The notes under the pieces are model-generated. The model saw nothing but the letters and a program-made list of their open reading frames with translations, did not search any database and was not told the origin of the DNA. Below are positions 23,064 through 34,575 of a DNA stretch of 64,000 nt, piece after piece (position 1 is the stretch's first letter; every line of letters starts with the position of its first letter). The position numbers and the translations under genes are program-made. The stretch is taken from assembly GCA_043228905.1 (NCBI GenBank), contig JBHGNT010000001.1:19778001-19842000 (forward strand). The letters run 5' to 3'. This DNA comes from Azolla caroliniana (lineage: Eukaryota > Polypodiophyta).

Positions 23064-23506
23064 TGTGGAAGTGTATGTGTGGAAGCATAAGACAACAGCT
23101 TGGCTGCGTGGCGGCAGAGAGAGAGAGAGAGAATAATACACAGAATGCAGAGAGTATTCAGGAGAGATAGAGAGAGAGCAGAACAACAATCTAAATTAAA
23201 AAATTATATCAACACTCTGTACATACAACGTGCTCAACAACACTATTTATACAAGTCTTCATGGGACTGACTGAAGTACAACGTACTTCAATGCTCACAT
23301 GAGCATCTAACACTAACTACGAGACAATAACTACCTAGTAATCTAAGCTATTACTAGACTTCCGGTTACTGCTGGATCCGGCTAACCGGCTCCCTAGCTC
23401 ACCGGCTCTTTTGCTCACCGGGTGCTCACCGGCTCACCAATCCGTCTCGCTCACCAGCTGAGGCATATTCAGCCGATCCGGCTCTAGTTGAGCTTGCCGC
23501 TCAACA
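23064..23506 (-). repeat. 5' LTR of element F
   Basis: 443 bp. It is longer than the 3' LTR because of an extra copy of the ctcaccggctc... segment near 23395-23465. An (AG)n run is near 23119-23132. Confidence 0.9.
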
Positions 23507-23511
23507 CTTCG

Positions 23512-24623
23512 CAAGAAGGGGGAGCTTCCACTCCGGCCCGAGCTGTCAAAACGCAACCGAATGCGGATATTGAGGAAAGCTCGCCCACGACGAAGAAGAG
23601 TTGCGAAAGAAGATGTGTGAATTGGCTTCCACAAGCTGACAACTCACGAATTACGCACACAATTCCGACTATGAAGAGTATAGTGGAATGTACGGGCACA
23701 ACTCCGACTACGAAGATCGTGGCGGAATGTATGCACACAACTCCGACCGTGGCGGAATGTTCATGATGAAACATAGAGCAAACTCTATGTCGGCTTCTAC
23801 CTCAACTAGTACCCTCAATCCGGAGGATGTATGGTTTGTTGACTCAGGAGCCTCAAACCATATGACATCTCATAAAGAATGGTTTCTCGAACTTCAAGAG
23901 CTAGAGCTATCCGGTTATGTCGAAACTAGAGATGACACTACGCACCCGATTTAGCACATCGACAATGTTCCGTTCGGAGAAAGAGGTAAGCAAACATACA
24001 TTAAAAATGTCTTGCATGTTCCTACAATCACGAAAAACTTGGTCTCAGTCGGCCAAATGGTTGAGCAAGGGATGCAAGTACGATTCGACCAAGAAGGGTG
24101 CTTCATCGAAAAAGAGGGCCGAATCATTGCGCGCAGAAGAAGAGAGGGCCGGATATTCATTCTCGATTCACACGAGATGAAATCCGCCATGTTCGCAAAA
24201 AGCACGAAAGACGACTCCGACATAGATTTATGGCACAAGCGAATCAGCCACATCAATCTCAACAAACTCAAAGCAATGAAATCGAAAGGAGTCGTCATCG
24301 GACTCCCGACATTCAAAGAGAAGGAGATTGAAGGTGTATGTGAAGTGTGCCAATTCGGCAAGCAACACCGACACCCATTCCCGAAAGAGCGGAACGTGAG
24401 CAAAGGTCTACTCGATGTAGTCCATTCTGACGTATGGGGACCGACGCAGACGACGGATGCCGATATTATGTGCTCTTCATCGACGACTTCTCCAGGCACA
24501 CATGGCTCTATCCGATGCGGCAAAAGAGAAAAGTGTTTGGACACTTCCAAAGGTTTAAAAACGAAGTCGAAAAAGCTATTGGTCGTCATGTACGATGCCT
24601 TCGATCGGATGGTGGCAAGGAGT
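23512..24623 (+). pseudogene. Element E Gag end, protease and integrase N-terminal half
   Basis: After the F insertion the frame continues with a repeated CxxTTPT-type region. The intact protease motif WFVDSGASNHMTSH follows (about 23832), then KNLVSVGQMVEQGMQV, HKRISHINLNKL, CEVCQFGKQHRHPF and integrase FIDDFSRHTWLYP with SDGGKEYF at its end. One TAG (23953) and a frameshift near 24445 interrupt it. It stops at the H insertion. Confidence 0.88.
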
Positions 24624-24829
24624 ACTTCTGTTGGGGGGAGACAGGTCCCTCCGGATGGGAAGGGAGAAGAACAGTGCTGATGAACAAACTCGGCCGAGGT
24701 CGAAACCGGATGAGGAGTACCCGGCTATAGAGAGCCGGATGGTGCATACCCGATATGAACCGGATGAGGAGCACCTGGCTACGGAGAGCTGGATGGTGCA
24801 GACCCGGTATGAACCGGATGAGGAGTACC

Positions 24830-25257
24830 TGTCATGAGATGGCAAGACTCGAACCCATGACCTTGTGGTATATGGGTCGAGCTCTTAACCATCACACCAT
24901 CTATTGTAATTCATAGGATATTATTTTCATTTATGTTTTATTATAAGAAAGTAATGTATATTCCAGATTTCTCTGGAACATTCTAGAAGTTTCAGGATTA
25001 CTCATGACAACACTATAAAAGAAGGCACTAGGCATTATGTTGAACCAAATTGGTTCAACACCAGTCTTAAGCCTCTTAGCGATTTGTACTTATCTTTCAT
25101 ATAATATAAGAGCTGCTGTCATCATCCTCTCTCTCTCTCTCTCTCCTCTTCTCACTTCCTCTCTCTCGGGAATCTTACGCAGTCCCGTCCTCTTAGTACT
25201 AATAGTATTGTTCTTCTTAGTACTAATTCCATCTCTACTTTAGTACTATTCCTGACA
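24830..25257 (+). repeat. 5' LTR of element G
   Basis: 428 bp, TGTCATGAG to CCTGACA. An antisense tRNA-like module lies at about 24840-24905. The TATA box CTATAAAA is at 25013-25020. A palindromic TTGAACCAAATTGGTTCAA is at 25040-25058, just where transcription should start. There is a (CT)n run and several tagtactaatagta words near the end. Confidence 0.95.
25013..25020 (+). promoter_or_regulatory. TATA box of element G
   Basis: CTATAAAA in the 5' LTR. Plant TATA-to-start spacing puts transcription start near 25044-25052, inside the palindrome that matches the primer site. Confidence 0.7.
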
Positions 25258-25275
25258 GTTTGAACCAAATTTCCC
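25258..25275 (+). other. Putative self-priming primer site of element G
   Basis: After the LTR comes GTTTGAACCAAATTTCCC, with no TGG as needed for a tRNA primer. TTGAACCAA (25260-25268) is the exact complement of TTGGTTCAA at 25050-25058 in the predicted RNA 5' end. This is the arrangement used by Tf1/sushi-group chromoviruses, which prime from their own RNA end. The match is seen; the mechanism is inferred. Confidence 0.5.
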
Positions 25276-25330
25276 TTTCCTCCAGCCTACATGTCGTTCT
25301 CCCTCATCCTCCTACCCTTTTCCCTATATT

Positions 25331-26503
25331 ATGGCTACTATTAGCGCCCAAGAATATCAATCCGTTTTCTCTGAGTTACAGTGCCTAAAAGAAAAGTTTG
25401 TTGCCCTGGAACAAGAAAACCAACGGTTGATAGGGGATCTGCAACAAATCGCTCTTGAAAAACAACAAATGCAACAATAACATGGGGAGTTAGCATTACG
25501 GGTACAACAACTCGAAGCAGCGTTGCAACAACAAGGATCAAGTCCCCAAGGATTTCATAAAGAGCCCAAGATTGGACTTCCTGTGAAATTTGATGGAACG
25601 TGATCGCAATTCCGGGGATTCCTTAACCAGGTACGCTTAGTCATCCAGATGCATCCTTCCCGATATCCCACTGATGCATCTCGAGTCGGCCTAATAGGCA
25701 CGTTACTTAGCGGCTCAGCCTTGGCATGGTTCACTCCGCTTCTAGAAAAACAATCCCCCTTGCTTAATAACTTTGAAGATTTTATTGGTGAGTTTAAAGC
25801 CTGCTTTGGAGATACCGACAACATCAGGACGACGATCAACAAGATCCGAAGATTGCGTCAAGGCGATCGTCCAGCCTCTACCTATGCGGCGGATTTCCGT
25901 CTACTCGCCTCAGATATTCCTTGGGATGATCAGGCCCTCATGGAGCAGTTTCACTACGGCTTGCGCAATGATGTCAAAGATCTGCTTTTAACCTTCCCCG
26001 AAGAACCAAAGTCTCTTACGGAGGCAATCAGTCGAGCGGTCCGATGCGACAACCGCCTTTTCGAACGGCGTTCGGAGCGTCAGTTACAAATACCACGCTC
26101 TCGACCAGAACCCACATACGCCTCAGTCACGGCTAAACCGTTTGCATGCGATGTACCTCAAGCCAATATTCCGACACCGATGGAGATCGACACCATGCGT
26201 CGACGCGGCCCGTTATTGGAAGAAGAAAAGCAACGACGACGTGCCAATCGATTATGCCTTTATTGCGGTGGACCAGGGCATATCGCCATCAATTGTCCCC
26301 ATAGGCCAAGAAGACAGGTAAATCAAATCGTCGCCTGTACTAAACCCGAGTCAATTCTTCCCTTCGGAGTGTCTGATAGTATTAATAATACTAATAGAGT
26401 GTCAGATAGTATTCATAGTACTAATAGCCCAAGTATCTCAAACAAATTTGAAATCCTTAGTCAATTAGATGAAGAGTTAAACGATCGAGTCCAGCCAAAA
26501 TAG
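25331..26503 (+). pseudogene. Element G Gag
   Basis: It starts at 25331 (MATISAQEYQSVFSELQCL) with an N-terminal Gln-rich coiled coil. The block KFDGT-SQFRGFLNQVRLV is the entry to the Retrotrans_gag helical fold, the style of sushi-group Gag, and LLSGSALAWFTPLLEK is conserved. One CCHC knuckle, CLYCGGPGHIAINC, lies near 26255-26295. Stops at 25478 (Gln) and 25601 (Arg) break the N-terminal third. The frame ends TAG at 26501, overlapping the pol frame by about 30 bases. Confidence 0.92.
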
Positions 26504-29500
26504 GAGCCGTTGGGTTGGACAGCAGCCCTAGATCTGTACAGCCCATTAGTGGTTCCATTCCTTCCAAGCAAGTTAGCAATGTGTTCCTAGCCCAAGTCAT
26601 TGTTAGTACTAAAAGTACTCCCCCAGTACCCGTCCTAGCACTCTTAGATTCTGGAGCTAATTCCTGTTTCATGGATCGAAATTTTGCCCAAGCTTCTCAG
26701 ATATCCCTAAGAAAACTTCCTTGTCCCACATCTGTAGTAGTCATTGATGGTCGTCCCATTGCTTCCGGGAATATTGTAGAAGAATCAGAACCCATTCAAG
26801 TTGTCCTAGGTAGTTTTGTGTGTGTAATATCATTTAATATAATTAGTAGTCCAGAGCATCCCATTGTCCTAGGATTACCTTGGTTTGAATTACATAATCC
26901 AACCATAGATTGGAGAATAAGAGAAGTCCGCTATCGACCACCCCAAGAATCTACTCACCGAGTTTCGACCATTTCACTCCATCAATTACGCGAAGAAGGA
27001 CACAAGGAGGCAGTGTTCCTATTTGTAATATCAGTACATCCTTCCAGCACTATTAAGGACTCCTCAGTACAACTTCCGGCAAAATATCATCCTTATGCCG
27101 ATGTATTTGACAAGGTAAAAGCCAATACCCTTCCTCATCACCGTCCCTATGATTGTCCCATCGATTTACAACCAGGAACCGAGCCACCATGGGGACCAAT
27201 TTACAACTTGTCACCCACCGAGTTAGAAGTCCTTCGAGCCTACATAGAGGAGAACTTGGCAAGCGGGTTCATCCGTCATTCGAAATCTCCGGCCGGTGCA
27301 CCCATCTTCTTTGTCAAGAAGAAAGATGGCTCACTTCGTCTCGTCGTTGATTACCGCGGATTGAATAAGGTCACCATCCGGAATAGGTATGCACTTCCTC
27401 TTATATCAAGTCTTTTAGAATCAGTTAATGGTGCCAATTTTTTTACCAAAATCGATCTACGAGGAGCGTATAACCTCGTGCGGATCCGACCAGGAGATGA
27501 ATGGAAGACCGCCTTTCGCACGCGGTATGGGATTTTCGAGTATACTGTTATGCCGTTCGGCCTAACCAATGCACCCGCAGTCTTCCAACACATGGCAAAT
27601 GATATATTCAGAGACCTCTTGGATATCTGCTTGATCATCTATCTTGATGATCTATTGATTTATTCGAAGACCCAGCAAGAGCACGATTCTCATGTACTAT
27701 TAGTACTAAAGCGACTCCGCGAGAATGATCTTTATGCCTAGCTAGAAAAATGTAGCTTTGACTGCAAGCAAGTGGAATTTCTAGGCTACGTCATCTCCTC
27801 AAAGGGCATCGCCATGGATCCAGCTAAAGTCCAAACTGTACTAGAGTGGCAAATTCCACGGTCGGTACGAGATGTACAATGTTTTCTAGGTTTTGCTAAC
27901 TTCTACCGTAAGTTTATACAGGATTACTCGAAGATTATCTTACCCCTCACACAACTTACGAAGAAGGGCCAAGCATTTCTTTGGTCCATTGAAGCAGATA
28001 TGGCTTTTCGGCATCTTAAGAAAGCCTTTACATCAGCATCGATTCTAGCTCATGTGGATACTAGCAAACCATTCATCATGGAGGCCGATGCTTCCGATTT
28101 CACCCTCGGTAGCATCCTTTCTCAACAAGGAGATAAAGAAGAATTGCATCCGGTGGCTTTCCATTCGCGCAAATTCGATGTTGCGGAAATCAACTATGAA
28201 ATACATGACAAGGAGTTATTAGCCATCGTGGATTCATTTGTGCAATGGCGGCATTTCTTGGAGGGCTCTCAACATCAGGTCGTTGTCTTTACTGATCATA
28301 CAAATCTTGCTTATTTCCAGAACGCTCGCGTACTAAATCGACGGCAAGCTCGGTGGGCGCAATTCCTCACGCGTTTCGACTTCAAAATCACATATCGACT
28401 GGGGAAGCAGCAAGGAAAAGCAGATGCACTATCATGGTGTTCATATCTTGCACCTCGTCCTGGTGATCCAACATTTGATAATCAAAAGCAAGTAATCTTG
28501 GGACCAACACGGTTGCACACGACGTGGATTTTTCACACCCCGATAGATTCACAGATTACCGACGACATACGTGCAAACTTGAAGATGGATAGTTTTGCTC
28601 AAAACATCTTGGCGCACATTGATACTTCTCGGGCATCCTGTTCTCAGTCTCAACAACCAGGTATTGACTATCGACTATTCGAATATCATGATGGTTTGTT
28701 ATTCTTTAAAAAGCGCGTATATGTCCCCGATTGCTCCTGTCGCCTTCAAATCGTCCAGCATTGTCACGACACCCATACGGCGGGACATTTCGGTAGTACT
28801 AATACGTTGGAGCTAGTGCAACGATCTTGTTGGTGGCCCCACATGCGCCGTTTTGTCGACGACTACGTTCGGACCTGTGATGCTTGCTGCCAAGCAAAGA
28901 TGCCACGACACCATCCATATGGCTTGTTGGAACCCTTACCGATTCCAAGTAAGCCGTGGCAATCTATTTGTCTTGATTTTATCACAGATCTGCCGGTCTC
29001 GCAGGGGTTCGATGCTATCTTAACCGTCGTCGATCGATATACGAAGATGGCACATTTTGTTCCATGTACTAAGGCCATCACTAGCGAGGAAACCGCCGCC
29101 CTAGTCATGCGTGAGGTATTCCGGCATCATGGCCTCCCAGACAGTATCATTAGTGACCGAGGACCGCAATTTGTCTCCAAATTTTGGCAGCATCTCTTCA
29201 AGATGCTCAAGGTCTCTTGCAACCTCTCCTCCAGCTACCATCCTCAGACCGATGGGCAGGCAGAACGAACAAACCAAACGTTGGAGCAATATCTCCGGTG
29301 TTTCCTGAGTTATCAACAAGACGATTGGGCCGAGATTCTCCACTTTGCGGAGTTTGCGTATAATAATGTTGTTCACTCCTCGACTCGAGTCTCCCCATTC
29401 TACGCTTATACCGGTTCTCATCCTCGCTGGTCGGTGATCGACACCCCGGAGCTACCTACCAATCCTAGTGCCGGGGATCATTTGGAGAGACTACGCAAGA

Positions 29501-30015
29501 TCCAAACAGATCTCTCGACTCATCTTCGTCATGCTCAACAGACACAGAAGACTTACGCGGATTGTCATTGGCTTCCCTCCTCTTTTGCCATCGGAGATCG
29601 AGTATGGCTCTTACGTTGTCACATCAAGACTACTCGACCGTGCGACAAGTTGGATTATCGACGACTCGGTCCTTTCCTTATTACGGGTAAAGTTAATAAT
29701 GTCACATTCCGCCTTGATCTCCCTCCGCAGCTTCAGATACATCCGGTTTTCCATTGTTCTCTTCTTGAACCTTATAAAGCAAACATCATTCCCGATCGTG
29801 TTACACCACCGCCGCCCCCGCTAGAGTTGGACGCCGGCCCGGAGTATGAAGTTGCTACCATCCTCGATTCCAAACTTATTCGCAACAAACTTTATTATTT
29901 GGTCGATTGGGTTGGTTATAGTCCGAGTGAACGCACTTGGGAACCTATCGAGCAAAAGTATCCGGACAAACCCGGTCCACAATCAGCGCTGACTCGTTCC
30001 ACTCGTCGTCTTTAA
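26473..30015 (+). pseudogene. Element G Pol with C-terminal chromodomain
   Basis: Pol is in the -1 frame relative to gag, open from 26473 with an AAAA just before the gag stop. Order: protease ALLDSGANSCF; RT with SPAGAPIFFVKKKDGSLR, GLNKVTIRNRYALP and a YLDD box (about 27640); TAG at 27739 in DLYA-LEKC; RNase H EADASDFTLGSILSQ; integrase with HTAGHFG and CDACCQAK zinc residues, then LDFITDLP, SDRGPQFVSKFW and PQTDGQAERTNQ; and chromodomain VDWVGYSPSERTWEP with its aromatic cage residues near residue 1160. The chromodomain directs integration to modified histones. One nonsense codon is the only clear lesion. Confidence 0.95.
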
Positions 30016-30026
30016 GGGGGAGATAG
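30012..30026 (+). other. Polypurine tract of element G
   Basis: TTAAGGGGGAGATAG directly before the 3' LTR, beginning at the pol stop codon. Confidence 0.85.
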
Positions 30027-30284
30027 TGTCATGAGATGGCAAGACTCGAACCCATGACCTTATGGTATATGGGTCGAGCTCTTAACCATCACACCATCTA
30101 TTGTAATTCTTAGGATATTATTTTCATTTATGTTTTATTATAAGAAAGTAATGTATATTCTAGATTTCTCTAGAACATTCTAGAAGTTTCAGGATTACTC
30201 CTGACAACACTATAAAAGAAGGCAGTACTTAAGCCTCTTAGCGATTTGTACTTATCTTTCATATAATATAAGAGCTGCTGTCAT

Positions 30285-30320
<36 letters not shown>

Positions 30321-30427
30321 CTCACTTCCTCTCTCTCGGGAATCTTACGCAGTCCCGTCCTCTTAGTACTAATAGTATTGTTCTTCTTAGTACTAATTCC
30401 ATCTCTGCTTTAGTACTATTCCTGACA
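30027..30427 (+). repeat. 3' LTR of element G
   Basis: 401 bp. It matches the 5' LTR except for a few bases, a longer (CT)n run and loss of the roughly 35-bp segment holding the palindrome after the TATA box. Confidence 0.95.
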
Positions 30428-30941
30428 GTACCCGGCTACAGAGAGCCGGATGGTGCAGACCCGGTATGAACCGGATCAAGAGACATATTCGTAAATATGT
30501 TTCTGAGAATCCATCGAGGCTATATTTGTAAATAGCCGAAAAGTCATATTAGTATAAATATGACTTAGGGCAAACTTTTAGTTATGTGTCGTTGTCATTT
30601 CCTGTTGGTGCAAGAAGAAGAGAGAGCACGTAATAGTGTACAGAGAGAGAGAGAGAGGAAGAGGTTGTAGCCTCTGTTGTAACCGCCGCCTGTGGCGAAG
30701 ATCGTGAGCACGAGGTCGTTGCCTCCGTGAACTCACTGTTTTGTACATTCCAACATAGTGATAGTTTGCAACCTGTGGGCTGCCGTGGTTTTTCCCTTAG
30801 TTTGGGTTTTCCACGTAAACATCTTGTGCACCCTTTCTCTCCTTTGTGTTGTGTTTTTCGTTTCTTGTTTTCTGTGTATGATTCTAAGCTCGGTTGTGGC
30901 CGAGCGTTGTGCATAAGGAGCGTTGAGTTTCCGTCAACTTC

Positions 30942-31612
30942 TTGGATGATTTCACGACGTATCTTCGAAAGGAAGGAATTCGGCAAGAATTCACTTGCCA
31001 ACACACTCTGCAATAAAACGAAGTAGCCAAGCGCAAAAATCGGCACATCCTCGAAGTAGCACGGGCCATGATGAACGAGAAGCATATGCCCAAGTTATAT
31101 TGGGCCGAAGCTGCAAATACGACCGTCTACCTAATGAACCGGTGCACATCATCTGGAGTGCACGAGGTCACTCCACACGAAAAATACTTCAGAAAGAAGC
31201 CGGACTTATCGCACACCCGGATATTCGGCGCAATAGCATACGTGCACATACCCGACGAAAAGCGGCAAAAGCTAGATCCAAAGTCGGAGAAATGTATCCT
31301 CGTAGGATACTCACTCGAACAAAAGGGGTACAAATGCTACAACCCATCTACCCGAAAAGTTCGAGTAAGTCGAGACGTCGTGTTCGACGAATCCACATCC
31401 TGGTACGCACCAGAGAAGATTCCGACTTCGACCCCGATCGACGTGGAACCGGCCGAACAAGAGTGAGAAGAGATCGCCTCGAAGACATGTTCGAAGATAG
31501 CCCGATTACCACAAGACTAAGTGGGCCACAAGAGCCCCCGAGCGATCAAAGCACATCACGGCCTAGCCCGAAGATGGACAAAGGCAAGGCAAAAATGGCG
31601 GAATACGAAGAC
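30942..31612 (+). pseudogene. Element E integrase end and linker
   Basis: It picks up after the H insertion with LRKEGIRQEFTCQ, then damage, then MMNEKHMPKLYWAEAANTT, FGAIAYVHIPDEKRQKLD, GYSLEQKGYKCYNP and FDESTSWYAPEK. After a stop at 31464 the linker continues in another frame (RLSGPQEPPSDQS, MDKGKAKMAEYEDD) and then abuts Gypsy I. Confidence 0.85.
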
Positions 31613-34519
31613 GATCGCTTCGGGTTCCTATTAAAGAATGAAGAAGAACGATTCCGTGGGATGCTAGAGCGACATGGGAGAGCATTTGCATTTACATCAA
31701 AAGAAATAGGGTGCGTTGATCCGAAGATAGTGGAGCCGATGGTGATCTTCACGATTGACCATGTGCCGTGGAACCTGAAGCCGATTCTGGTGCCACGGGC
31801 GCATATTCCGAAAGTCATCGACTTGCTCAAGGAGAAGGTGGCGATGGGGATTCTAGAGCCATCAAACGCTCCGTACTCAAATCGATGGTTTACAGTTCCG
31901 AAGAAGAATGGGTCACTCCAATTTATTCAAGATTTGCAACTGGTGAACAAGGTCACGATCCGGAACTCTGGTGTCGGTCCGATAGTGGACGAATTTGCGG
32001 AAGCATTTTCCGGTCGGGCGTATACTCCATCAGAGACCTATACTCTGGATATGACCAATTCTAACTAGCCGTGGAGAGTCGAGACATCACTACCATGCGG
32101 ACACCGATAGGATTAGTCCGTATGTGCACACTACAACAAGGCGCAACAAACTCGGTCACACATATGGTGAATGCAATGAACAAGGTGCTCCGGGACTGCA
32201 TTCTGGAGATAACAATGCCATTCCTAGATGACATTCTGATAAAAGGATGCGCGGTGGAAGAAAAAGATGAGACTACAGATGATCGGGGATGCCGACAGTT
32301 CGTAGTCGACCATATTCGCGATTGCGAGAAAGTGCTTCGAAAGTTAGAAGATGTGCACCTAACACTTTCCGGGGAGAAATCGGCATTTGGGCAAGAAGAA
32401 ATATTGGTAGTCGGACATCTATGTGGGCCCTACGGCTGAAGACCGTCACCGACCAAGATCAATGCAATTCAAGCTATGAAAGAAATATGCGAGTCACAAT
32501 CTGAAGTCCGAAGGTTTCTCGGAGCATGTGCATTCTACCACATATGGATTCCGCACTATGCACATATTGCAGACCCACTCTATGACTTGTTGCGGAAGGG
32601 TAAGAAGTTCAAATGGAAACCGGAGCATACCAAAGCTGTGAAGAAGCTCAAGAAATCACTATGGAGGGCAAGAGCACTAAAGAAGCCGAACTATGACCGA
32701 TCGATCATAGTAACGGTTGACACAAGTCCAACCGGAATCGGATGGGTCATCAATCAAGCTGATCCGGATGGTTCACGATATCTGATCCGATTCGGAGCAA
32801 AGATTCTCAACGAAAGGCAACACAGATATGCACAAGTCAAAAGAGAATTATGCGGAGTCGTGTCGGCAATCAAAACGGATCGAGATTATTTGATCGGAGC
32901 CGAAGTAGAGATCGAAACGGATTGTCTTCCAATACTCAGGATGATGCGGTGTTGCACGATACCGGATGTGGCTATGCTAAGATGGATTGCATATGTTAAG
33001 TCGCTTAATCCGGAGGTACGCCACATCTCTAGAAAAGACAACGTGGTAGCGGATATGTTGTCAAGGGCGCGGTTCGATGATGACATAACCGAATCTGATA
33101 ATGAAGAAGTTTCCGAAGACTACTTTGCTTCGGAGCACATATGCCGGGTGAACGTAATTCGAGAATTCCGGGAAGGGACAATAAAGAGAAGAGAGCCGAG
33201 ATCCAAAGTAAGAAGCGGCAAGTCCGAAAGTTCTTCTTGAAAAATGGATTAATATGCAGGGAGCCGAAAAGACCGGATGGCATACCACTTCGGGTAGTCG
33301 GGATGAAAGAGCAACGAAACCGGATAATGTTCGAATTTCACGAATTCGATTGGGCTGGACATCGAGGAACGTGGACAACTTTTGTGAAAATCAAACAAAA
33401 ATATTGGTGGAAGAACATGTACAAAGATATAGCGGAGTTCACGGAAAGCTGCGAGAAGTGTCAAATCTACTCCGGAGTTCGACACCGAGATGAGTTACAT
33501 CCGACATTCTCACCGACAATCAACTTCAAATGGATGGTTGATATTGTAGCCATGCCAACCGGAATCAGACAAAAGAAGTACTTGGTGTTAGCTCGGGAAG
33601 ATCTCACAAACCAAGTAGAAGGTCGGGCATTACGAAGGAAAACGTGTTCTGCAGTGTACCAATTTCTTTTGGAGGAGTTGTTTTGCAGGTACGGGTGCGT
33701 AGGACAAGTGATTGCAGATCGGGGAGAACTCGACTCTGATAAAGCTAAGGAATTCTTCACCAAACATGGAGTTCGGTTAACACTGACAACGACATACAAT
33801 CCAGAAGCCAACGAGGACATAGTCCGATCGTTAAAGCACTTGCGAAGGCATGCGATGGAAGGGTGAAGGATTGGCCGCAGATGCTTCCGTATGCACTATG
33901 GGCAGATCGGACGATGCATAGCTCCGTAACTGGTTACATGCCGGTAGAACTCATGACCGGACAAGCACCAGTAATGCCAATGGAAACCGCGATCGTGACA
34001 TGGACAATGCTACCGTGGAAGGAAGAGATTAGCTGGGAAGAACTACTAGCGGTCTGGATACGACAACTAGAGGGAAGACCGGAAGACATAGCGGAAGCAA
34101 TACGCCGACAACAAGAAGCGTGATTCCGGAATAAAAGCCGGTTCGACACAAAGCACCGACTACGACCACGGAAGATTGAAGAAGGAGATTGGGTGATTGT
34201 CTACGACAGTAGTTTGGATCATCAACATACAACGATGCGGAAGTTCGCGAAAAGGTGGTTCGGGCCATACGAGGTTCGGAAAGTTTTCGACAACGGAACT
34301 TACCGACTATGCGAGTTGGATGGAACGATGCGACGAGTGCCTATAGCTGGGAAACGGGTGAAGATTTTCAAGAAGCAGACTGATGTGATCCTAGACAAAA
34401 CCGACAAGAAGGAGCAATCGGACGAAGATCGCAGTGATCTGGAAAGCGAAGAAAGTGGATTACAACTCATAGTTGACTTAAGGGGAGAATCGGAGGAAGC
34501 TTCGGATGAAGGTGAATAG
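31613..34519 (+). pseudogene. Element I Pol: RT, RNase H, integrase
   Basis: RT begins at FGFLLKNEEERFRG. Its blocks are APYSNRWFTVPKKNGSLQF, LYSGYDQFQLAVESRD and the catalytic FLDDILIKG (about 32220). Frameshifts lie near 31990 and 32065, with stops near 32439. RNase H is VTVDTSPTGIGWVINQAD with an ADMLSRARF end. Integrase has FDWAGHRGTW and CEKCQIYS zinc residues, then MVDIVAMPTG and ADRGELDSDKAKEFF. The third acidic position reads PEANED and is followed by a frameshift near 33830. The C-terminus has KRWFGPYEVRKVFDNGTYRL, then an acidic end. Confidence 0.88.
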
Positions 34520-34575
34520 CAACCATCGGGGACTTCGGCACATACCGGAGGATGTGCGGGTTCGGAGGGGGCGAG

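Larger units (their letters stand above)
17763..23506 (-). mobile_element. Copia retrotransposon F, full length, inactivated
   Basis: A complete minus-strand element of 5744 bp lies inside E. LTRs at 17763-18176 and 23064-23506 begin TGTTG(G/A)(A/G)C and end CTTCCACA on the coding strand. Flanking bases ctttg (17758-17762) and cttcg (23507-23511) are a target duplication with one change. An initiator tRNA-Met primer site and a PPT (gcttgagggggag) are present. Coding has numerous stops and frameshifts. Confidence 0.92.
24830..30427 (+). mobile_element. Ty3/Gypsy chromovirus G, full length, nearly intact
   Basis: 5598 bp, LTRs 24830-25257 and 30027-30427, target duplication gtacc at 24825-24829 and 30428-30432. 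Separate gag and pol frames overlap. Pol has the Gypsy order protease, RT, RNase H, integrase and ends in a chromodomain. By eye the LTRs differ by about six substitutions, a (TC)n length change and one 35-bp indel, so it is the youngest element in this nest. Three stops interrupt coding: TAA 25478, TGA 25601 and TAG 27739. All can be explained by C-to-T. Confidence 0.95.
24629..30936 (+). mobile_element. Solo LTR H (family A), split by Gypsy G
   Basis: The left part 24629-24829 begins TGTTGGGGGGAGACAGGTCCC. The right part 30433-30936 ends CCGTCA. The target duplication acttc is at 24624-24628 and 30937-30941. No internal region is present, so this is a solo LTR of about 700 bp left by LTR-LTR recombination. 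It holds three copies of the 54-bp ccggatgaggagtaccc repeat. G landed inside the third, with its own duplication gtacc. Confidence 0.92.
16523..31612 (+). mobile_element. Copia retrotransposon E, split by F and by H/G, 3' truncated
   Basis: Four pieces join in order: LTR and gag (16523-17762), gag end to integrase (23512-24623), integrase end and linker (30942-31612). F interrupts it after the Gag word GSPRGTF with target duplication ctttg/cttcg. Solo LTR H interrupts it at KEYF with target duplication acttc. RT, RNase H and 3' LTR are absent; Gypsy I begins at about 31613. Confidence 0.85.

Noticed and set aside
24840-24905. Functional tRNA gene on the minus strand
   Set aside because: The A and B boxes are recognisable, but I cannot form normal D, anticodon and T stems. 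It lies in an LTR, so it is described as tRNA-like only.
26490-26515. Canonical -1 frameshift heptamer at the gag-pol border of G
   Set aside because: The frames overlap in the -1 direction and there is an AAAA, but the sequence does not fit X XXY YYZ and no pseudoknot was evident, so no site is claimed.
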